From the NCBI GenBank assembly GCA_017645985.1, contig JAGCNK010000199.1, positions 1-11,818 on the forward strand: a stretch of DNA of 11,818 nucleotides, given 5' to 3'. Below the pieces are notes generated by a model, which saw only the letters and a list, made by a program, of their open reading frames with translations, searched no databases and was not told the DNA's origin. The stretch is from Bacteroidales bacterium. GTDB taxonomy: Bacteria; Bacteroidota; Bacteroidia; Bacteroidales; UBA3824. This document shows, in pieces, positions 1 through 5,600 of this stretch (position 1 is the stretch's first letter; the number at the start of each line of letters is the position of its first letter). The translations under genes were made by a program, and so were the position numbers.

Positions 1-1
1 A

Positions 2-835
2 GGCGACAACTGGGCAAAATACGAAATCGGCAAACGAACCGAGCAGAAACCGTTGGTATTCAAATCGTTTCTTCAAGGAAAACTCGCAGCCGAGCAATTG
101 CGTCTTGCCCTCGAAACCCCATACGTAGACACCGCAGTAAAAGTGTACGACGCAGCAGGATTGCTCACTGAAAGCGAGATTTCTAAACTCCAAAGCCGTA
201 TCCATCAGTTTATCGACAAATACAATGTGGATATGGTGGTGGTAACAATCAACCACAACAACAAGCAGGCAAGCAACGGCAATATAGCCACCGAAAACTT
301 TGCAATGGACTTTTATGAATACAACGACTTTGGCAAAGGTCTTCAGACAAAAGAAGGTTACGATGGAGCAATATTGGTAATTGATATGGAAAACCGCAAA
401 TTCTCGATGCTCGACGTTGGTCAACCCCACGACAAATACCATGTGGCAGAATATAACTATCAGTCATACATTGAGAAAATGGCGCCCGACCTCACTGCTA
501 AAAATTACTACAACGCAATCAGCACATTTATTGACTCATACGAATACGACTACGAATACGAAATCACCTTTCCATGGTGGAAATGTTCGATTTTCTCACT
601 GATTTTAGGTTTAATACTACTTATGGTAGAACGAGGCAAATACAAGAACATCCGCAAGGCGACATCTGCGGCCAACTATATAAAAGAAGGCTCGTTCCGC
701 CTGACAGTAAACAAAGACACATTTGTAAGCACCCACACCACCAAAACATACGATCCTCCTCAAAAATCATCCGGCGGCGGAAGCCACGGCAGTTCGAGCG
801 GACGTTCGTTCGGTGGCGGAAGCGGCAGTTTCTAA
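2..835 (+). CDS. TPM-domain membrane protein, 3' part (5' end outside window)
   Basis: The frame is open to the left edge, so the start lies upstream; the TTG at 53 is only an internal codon. Counting from that codon, residues about 27-165 match a TPM domain (formerly TPM_phosphatase, the family of E. coli YgcG and plant TLP18.3): VYDAAGLLTESEISKLQSRI opens it, and DGAILVIDMENRKFSMLDVG is the typical core strand pair. A short membrane segment follows at about 176-193 (IFSLILGLILLMV). The tail is Gly/Ser-rich and ends GGGSGSF, as in many TPM proteins. About 44 residues upstream of the TPM domain are visible and match nothing I recognise, so the full protein has an additional N-terminal part. 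Family members are linked to photosystem repair in plants or to envelope functions; the role here is unknown. The gene ends at a strong terminator. Family call is confident, function is not. Confidence 0.8.
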   Translation, partial: GDNWAKYEIGKRTEQKPLVFKSFLQGKLAAEQLRLALETPYVDTAVKVYDAAGLLTESEISKLQSRIHQFIDKYNVDMVVVTINHNNKQASNGNIATENFAMDFYEYNDFGKGLQTKEGYDGAILVIDMENRKFSMLDVGQPHDKYHVAEYNYQSYIEKMAPDLTAKNYYNAISTFIDSYEYDYEYEITFPWWKCSIFSLILGLILLMVERGKYKNIRKATSAANYIKEGSFRLTVNKDTFVSTHTTKTYDPPQKSSGGGSHGSSSGRSFGGGSGSF

Positions 836-841
836 AATTAA

Positions 842-879
842 CAAAGCCCGGTGTCAACGACATCGGGCTTTGCTTTTTT
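842..879 (+). terminator. Strong intrinsic terminator between convergent genes
   Basis: A 14-bp stem pairs 842-855 (CAAAGCCCGGTGTC) with 859-872 (GACATCGGGCTTTG), with one G-U pair and a 3-nt AAC loop. It is followed on the plus strand by CTTTTTT at 873-879. It lies 6 nt after the TPM gene stop. On the minus strand the same hairpin lies downstream of the ferredoxin stop and is followed by a weaker T-rich stretch, so it may serve both genes. Confidence 0.85.
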
Positions 880-895
880 AAAAGAATAATTAATT

Positions 896-1066
896 TTATT
901 CGGGTTTGATTGCACCGCAGGGGCAAACGTCTGCACAAGCGCCGCATTCAACACATTTTTCGGGGTCGATAGAGTAAACATCGCCTTCCATGATAGCCTC
1001 TTGCGGACATTCGTCTTTGCAAGTACCGCAAGCCTGGCATTCGTCTTTTACAATAATATAAGCCAT
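896..1066 (-). CDS. 2[4Fe-4S] ferredoxin, 56 aa
   Basis: Translating the minus strand from ATG at 1066 gives a 56-aa acidic protein that begins MAYIIVKDECQACGTCKDEC and ends at TAA (896-898). Two complete clostridial-type cluster motifs are visible: C10-x2-C13-x2-C16-x3-C20-P and C38-x2-C41-x2-C44-x3-C48-P, so it should bind two [4Fe-4S] clusters in the classic crossed arrangement. The length is that of ordinary bacterial dicluster ferredoxins. It is a soluble cytoplasmic low-potential electron carrier, expected to work with pyruvate/2-oxoacid:ferredoxin oxidoreductases or hydrogenases in an anaerobe; no partner gene is nearby. It appears monocistronic: a -7-like box lies 45 nt upstream and the shared hairpin at 842-872 lies downstream. 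Very confident call. Confidence 0.95.
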   Translation of the reverse strand: MAYIIVKDECQACGTCKDECPQEAIMEGDVYSIDPEKCVECGACADVCPCGAIKPE

Positions 1067-1110
1067 AATTGTCTAAATTTGATTGTTTGTTTTGTTTGTT
1101 TTTATCACTG

Positions 1111-1118
1111 CAAATATA
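1111..1118 (-). promoter_or_regulatory. Probable -7 box of the ferredoxin promoter
   Basis: On the minus strand this reads TATATTTG, an exact match to the Bacteroidota -7 consensus TAnnTTTG, 45 nt before the ferredoxin ATG. At the expected 19-21 nt further upstream there is only T-rich sequence with no clear TTTG, so the -33 element is weak or absent. Confidence 0.5.
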
Positions 1119-1151
1119 CGGATAAAAATGAAAATCGGATGAAAAAATGGG

Positions 1152-1180
1152 AAAAAATTTAGCAAATAATTATTTGGCAA
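1152..1180 (-). terminator. Possible AT-rich terminator after the toxin gene
   Basis: On the minus strand downstream of the toxin stop there is a perfect 14-base palindrome, CAAATAATTATTTG (1163-1176), followed by CTAAATTTTTT. The stem is almost all A/T with no proper loop, so it is a weak candidate. It would separate toxin transcription from the ferredoxin gene. Confidence 0.3.
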
Positions 1181-1192
1181 ATGCAATACCTT

Positions 1193-1468
1193 TTATTTAT
1201 CGTTGTAATGACCGTATGCCGACAACACATCTACATAAACATCTGATTCAAATATACGGTAAACAAGACGGTGCTTTTTGGTAAGTTCTCTACTCCAACG
1301 CCCTTCGGGTTTGCCTTTTAATGGTTCGGGATGTCCTAATCCAGTTTTAGGATGTTCTTTAAGTTCGGTTATAAATCTGTTGGCTTTGGCAAAAACATTA
1401 GGTTCGCTCTTTGCAAGCCGTTGCAAATCGGAGGCGGCTTCGGGTGTGATTATTATTCTATATGCCAT
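1193..1468 (-). CDS. yoeB: YoeB/Txe-family toxin (RelE superfamily mRNA interferase)
   Basis: A 91-aa protein, close to the usual 84-90 aa of YoeB. It shows the family landmarks in order: an N-terminal strand and helix (ITPEAASDLQRLAKSEP), GLGHPEPLKG (43-52), WSRELTKKHRLVY (58-70) and a C-terminal GHYNDK. The residues matching YoeB catalytic Glu46, Arg65, His83 and Tyr84 appear to be E48, R67, H87 and Y88, all present. Known members cut mRNA in the ribosomal A site and are held inactive by a cognate antitoxin. The start ATG lies inside the end of the upstream antitoxin frame (11-nt overlap), the usual coupled arrangement. Nothing in the toxin itself looks damaged, which contrasts with the interrupted antitoxin. 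Confident family call; activity is inferred. Confidence 0.9.
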   Translation of the reverse strand: MAYRIIITPEAASDLQRLAKSEPNVFAKANRFITELKEHPKTGLGHPEPLKGKPEGRWSRELTKKHRLVYRIFESDVYVDVLSAYGHYNDK

Positions 1469-1715
1469 AGCCGTTGCGATTTAAAAATGCTGTTAAATCT
1501 TCGTTTGGAAGCATTTCCATTCCTTCTCCTCGGGCAATCTGTCGTTCTGCACGGTCTAATTTTGCAAAAAACTCATCCTTTGTCATCAGCGTTTCATCTT
1601 GTTTTTTAGCAACTCATTTTTTGGCGTAAGCGAGCAACTTTTTCATAAGCCCCTCATCAGATGCCAACTGCCCCATGGTGTAAAAAAGCTCGGAGTTTAG
1701 TTCTAATGTTGTCAT
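1458..1715 (-). pseudogene. Antitoxin of the YoeB pair, interrupted by an in-frame TGA
   Basis: One frame runs from ATG at 1715 to TAG at 1458-1460 (85 codons) but contains TGA at codon 34 (1614-1616). The first part begins MTTLELNSELFYTMG and ends LLAYAKK. After the TGA the same frame continues VAKKQDETLMTKDEFFAKLD and ends LNRNGYGI, overlapping the toxin start by 11 nt. The length, the N-terminal MTTLELNSEL and the charged C-terminal half fit small Bacteroidales antitoxins, so a single substitution from a sense codon such as TTA or CGA explains it better than an indel. A 42-aa C-terminal piece could be re-initiated from the ATG at 1584-1586. The promoter is intact. Alternatives are two separate small ORFs, or a base error in the assembly. 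I am confident of the stop in this sequence, less sure that the gene is dead. Confidence 0.7.
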
Positions 1716-1743
1716 AATGCTATTGTTTTTTGGTTTACAAATG

Positions 1744-1775
1744 CAAAGATAGGGAATTAAAATGTATTTGGCAAA
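1744..1775 (-). promoter_or_regulatory. Consensus Bacteroidota promoter of the toxin-antitoxin pair
   Basis: On the minus strand TTTG (1772-1775) and TATCTTTG (1744-1751) are separated by 20 nt, matching TTTG-N19-21-TAnnTTTG, the primary sigma factor consensus of Bacteroides. It lies 28 nt before the antitoxin ATG (1715), which leaves a short leader. Confidence 0.8.
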
Positions 1776-1879
1776 TATTTTTTGGGGGAGATTGATGTTT
1801 GGCGGGCGAGCCGTCCGCACTCCATGTTAACAAATTATTAAAATCATTATATCCACGTGGCAAATCTATGGCAAATACG

Positions 1880-1887
1880 TATATTTG
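1880..1887 (+). promoter_or_regulatory. Possible -7 box upstream of the candidate structured RNA
   Basis: TATATTTG matches TAnnTTTG exactly on the plus strand. No TTTG stands 19-21 nt upstream, so the promoter is incomplete by consensus. Its position, a few bases before the first hairpin (1892-1916), makes it a reasonable start for a plus-strand transcript. Confidence 0.4.
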
Positions 1888-1891
1888 TATA

Positions 1892-2137
1892 CGGTGCGGA
1901 CTAAAAACCTGCACCGCGACGATATTACATACGACTTTAACCGTACTCAGAACTAAGCCTGGAAACTTGTTTTCTCGAAGTAGGAATAAAGATCACTCAC
2001 GGAATGCCTGTAATGGGGTTATTCCGTCCATCCTTGTTAGGTGCATACCTTTGGTGTGCCTATCTGACTATTAAGGATGGACGGTTTCTTTCCAGGCTTA
2101 CCGTGAGTACGAATAGTTAGGTGCACACCTTTTTTTG
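1892..2137 (+). ncRNA. Candidate structured RNA (free-standing or leader of the next operon)
   Basis: This is most of the roughly 500-base gap between the antitoxin and the P-loop gene, and no convincing protein is encoded. Complementary segments, all read directly: CGGTGCGG (1892-1899) with CCTGCACCG (1908-1916, one bulged T); CGTACTCA (1942-1949) with TGAGTACG (2104-2111); TAAGCCTGGAAA (1954-1965) with TTTCCAGGCTTA (2089-2100), 12 bp perfect; CCGTCCATCCTT (2024-2035) with AAGGATGGACGG (2073-2084), 12 bp perfect; and a hairpin with several G-U pairs at 2038-2062. The last four nest into one long branched stem. The small hairpin AGGTGCACACCT (2119-2130) runs into seven T (2130-2136), which suggests a 3' end on the plus strand. 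I do not recognise it as tmRNA, RNase P, SRP or 6S RNA. It may be an sRNA, an attenuator-like leader of 2222-8077, or a mobile-element relic. Confidence 0.45.
2036..2131 (+). repeat. Direct repeat GTTAGGTGCAYACCTT, two copies 80 bp apart
   Basis: GTTAGGTGCATACCTT (2036-2051) and GTTAGGTGCACACCTT (2116-2131) differ at one position. Each is followed by a GTGTG segment that can fold back on it, so the unit behaves like a duplicated hairpin. The first copy is the apical loop of the 12-bp stem 2024-2084; the second forms the putative 3' end. Confidence 0.6.
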
Positions 2138-2221
2138 TGTGGCATAGGTTTCTTGTATGCAGATGTTTTTCAGGAGCGAGGGGATGGGTACATAGTACTA
2201 ACTTTTAAATTATTAAGTATT

Positions 2222-2683
2222 ATGAAACTAATTATATTACATGGACCTGAAAATTCAGGAAAGACATCAACCTTAGAGGTAGTATATGAGAGATTGAAAC
2301 GGATTAGTGTTTCTGAACCATATTTTGAATATGTCGACGTATTGCGAGATTTTAATGCCGTGTTAGAAATTGACAAAAAGAAGATTCGTCAATTAAAATG
2401 TGATTTATGTTCGCCAATTAGAGTTGGAATAGTGACACAAGGAGATTATGTGAAGGGTGCAAATTCTGTTTATAATCATCTCGAAAAAATGTTAAAGGAA
2501 AAGTGTGATATTGTTTTCTGTGCTTGTTCCGAAAAAAATACACGAAAAGTACAACCAAAAAACAAGATAGTAAAATTTGTGGATACCAATAAATCAATTG
2601 TTGAAGATCCGATATACAAGGCTCAACGAATAATTTGTTATTCTGTTCAAGATTTATTAAATATCTTTATAAACATTTGTTAA
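2222..2683 (+). CDS. Small P-loop NTPase of unknown function, 153 aa
   Basis: I chose ATG 2222 because it gives MKLIILHGPENSGKTSTLEV, putting the first beta strand and the Walker A motif GPENSGKTS (8-16) at the very N-terminus as in nucleotide-kinase-like proteins. An in-frame TTG at 2135 would add 29 residues that overlap the candidate RNA and look non-coding. Other visible strands are RVGIVTQGDY (67-76) and CDIVFCACSE (95-104); the latter lies where a Walker B-type strand would be but has no following acidic pair, so the second metal ligand is unclear. It resembles small uncharacterised P-loop proteins of Bacteroidales; no substrate can be named. The stop is 13 nt before the start of the large surface protein, so the two are probably co-transcribed. 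The gene is AT-rich compared with the right half of the window, suggesting acquisition. Confidence 0.75.
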   Translation: MKLIILHGPENSGKTSTLEVVYERLKRISVSEPYFEYVDVLRDFNAVLEIDKKKIRQLKCDLCSPIRVGIVTQGDYVKGANSVYNHLEKMLKEKCDIVFCACSEKNTRKVQPKNKIVKFVDTNKSIVEDPIYKAQRIICYSVQDLLNIFINIC

Positions 2684-2696
2684 TTAAGGAATTATT

Positions 2697-5600
2697 ATGA
2701 AACGATATATATTATTTATAATAGTGCTATTCTCAATTGTGAGCATAACATTTGGACAAGAGTCTGAGCCGGATTATCTGTGCTTTGAAGTTACAGAAGG
2801 AACAAAAATTAAACTTACAAGTACAAACAACACTTATACAAATTGTAATTATAAATCAGTTAATGTTGAATACTCTTATGATAAGGAGAATTGGTATAAG
2901 TTAGGGCAATCTGAAATTACGGTATCAAAAGATTGTTTTGTATATCTTCGTGGTAATAACACCGCTTTTTTTGATCCGAACTTATCAAATATTTATCAAC
3001 CTTCGTATAGAGCCGGTTTTTATTTTTCTAAACCATTTAAATGTTCAGGAAACATAATGACGTTAATTGACAAAACTGGGGAAATAACTACATTAGAAAA
3101 ATATGCTTTTGCAGGTTTGTTTAGCGAATGTCCTATTCTTACTGCACCCAAATTACCTGCTGTTAATTTGGCAGATAATTGTTATGGTAGTATGTTTAAG
3201 GGATGTTCAAAATTGATCACAGCACCTGCCTTACCCGCTACAGTGTTGGCAAAATCATGTTATGCTGGTATGTTTAACGATTGTACTAGTTTGGTAAATG
3301 CACCGGAAATCTCAGCAACTGTATTAGCGAAGGAATGTTATAATGGAATGTTTAGAAATTGTACCAGTTTAAAAAAAGCACCACTAATTAAGGCTTTTTC
3401 AACTTACTCTGTCCTATCATACAATTGTATGTTTTACGGTTGCACGAATTTGGAATATATATCAGTAAAATTTACTAAATGGTTTACTAGTTCAAATTAT
3501 CCTATAACAGATGATTGGGTCACAAATGTATCTTCAACAGGAGTTTTTATATGTCCTAAAAACTTGGAGGGAAAGTATGGTGTAGATTATATACCAGAAG
3601 GTTGGACAATTAAATACATTGAAGACCTTTTCACCATAAATATTCCAGACTCATCAAAACCATACGTAACAATATCAAAAATAACAGAACTTGATGCAGG
3701 AGATGAAGTATCTTTCTCTATTGCGGACAGAACAGCCGAAGGCTATACTGCAACAGTAACAGTTCAAGGTTCAGAAATTATTAAAACCACACAATCGGGT
3801 AATGATTATACATTTACTATGCCCGCTGAGGATGTTACTATTAGTGTAACATATTCATCTACACCTATTAATTATACTATAACCACCGACGATTATTCTA
3901 CGGTAGATAAAACAGAGGCAAGCGAAGGAGAAACTGTAAATGTAACCTTTGTAAATAGAGATGGTTATAATCTTACCTCTGCTACTTATAATGGCAATCC
4001 TTTGACTATCACCAACAACAATGCATCCTTTACAATGCCTGCGGCAAATGTAACAATTGCCTCAACCTACACCAAAATAGATTATACCATCACCGCTGAC
4101 CAATATTCTACACCAAGCAAACCCAAAGCGAATGTGGGTGATGAGATTACAGTAACTTTTGCAAAAAGAGATGGTTATAACCTAACATCTGCAACTTATA
4201 ATGGCAATGCATTAACTATCACCAACAACACTTCATACTTTACAATGCCTGCCGAAAATGTAGTTATTGCCACCACTTACACAAAAGTTGATTATACCAT
4301 CACCGCTGACCAATATTCCACACCAAACAAAACCACTGCAAATGTTGGTGATGAAATTACAGTATCCTTTGCAAATATAGATGGTTATACCCTTACCTCT
4401 GCCACTTACAATGGTACAGCATTAACCATCACCAATAATGCAGCATCATTCACAATGCCTGCGGCAAATGTTACCATTGCCACCACTTACACAAAAATAG
4501 ATTACACCATCACTGCTGACCAATATTCCACACCAAACAAAACCACTGCAAATTTTGGTGATGAGATAACTGTAACTTTTGCAAACAGAGATGGTTATAC
4601 CCTTACATCCGCCACCTACAATGATAATCCTTTGACAATCACCAACGGCACGGCATCTTTTACAATGCCTGCGGCTGCTGTTTCTATTGCCACAACATAT
4701 ACACCTATAAATTACACTATTAATAAAGGTGATTATATTGACGTTGACAAAACCACTGCTACTATAAATGATAAGGTTACAATCACCGTCACCGACCGCA
4801 CTGCACAGGGGTATCAGTTGACAAAAGTTTTGGCAAACACTACCGAAGTGGCTATCACCAATTATATAGGCGAGATTGATATGAAGGATTATTTGACTGA
4901 TGTAAATATTACGGCGGAATATTCTAAAATAGAGTATTATCTTTATTATGAGGCATATGCTAGACCACAACCTCAACGTCTTACGGCATATGTTGGTGAT
5001 GTCATTTATTTAATCATTGCAAACCGTCCTGGGTATGAACTATATTCTGTAACTTATAATGATATAGAGTTAACCTTTGCCGATTTCAAAGCATCATTTG
5101 TAATGCCCGCCGCAAATGTTACCATTAAAACAAAATATAGACCTATTATTTACAATATTATTTGCGCTGATGATAATGTGTCGGTTGATAAATCAACCGC
5201 AGTAGTTCTCAATACCGTTTCCATTAATGTCGTTGACCGTACAGCACAAGGCTATCAGTTAACTAAGGTTTTGGCTAATACTACCGAAGTGCCTATCACA
5301 GATTTCAAAGGTGAAATTGAAATGAAGTATTATGTTTGTGATGTGACTATTTCGGCGGAATATAAGAAAATCGGCTACGCCATCACATCTGATAATTATG
5401 CCACTCCAAACAAAACCACTGCAAATGTTGGCGATGAAATTACCGTTGATTTTGCCACCCGCCCCGGCTATAATCTTACATCAGCCACTTACAATAGTAA
5501 TGTCTTGACAATCACCAACGGCGCAGCATCATTTACAATGCCTGCTGCGGCGGTAACTATTGCCACAACTTATACACCAATAGTTTATAACATTACCACC

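Noticed and set aside
1799..2074. 91-codon plus-strand ORF over the structured RNA region
   Set aside because: It begins in the toxin-antitoxin upstream region, overlaps the stem segments, has no protein-like pattern that I recognise, and its composition follows the RNA stems. I treat it as spurious.
1934..2122. Integron attC site (GTTAGGT resembles the GTTRRRY core; TTTAAC lies near the other end)
   Set aside because: The opposite core CTTTAAC does not fit RYYYAAC, the span of about 189 bp is too long, there is no integrase gene, and GTTAGGT occurs twice within the element.
2199..2206. TAACTTTT as a -7 box directly before the P-loop gene
   Set aside because: It lacks the terminal G and has no TTTG at the expected distance upstream.
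2135..2221. N-terminal extension of the P-loop protein from TTG at 2135
   Set aside because: It would place 29 residues before the first beta strand, begin inside the T-run region, and have no start-site support; ATG 2222 fits the family layout.
2634..2669. Possible promoter before the large surface gene (TTTG at 2634-2637, TATCTTTA at 2662-2669)
   Set aside because: The spacing is 24 nt instead of 19-21 and the last base of the -7 box is wrong, so I do not list it.
4446..4976. Minus-strand ORF of 176 codons inside the repeat array
   Set aside because: It is a shadow of the tandem repeats, Cys/Ile-rich and low in complexity.
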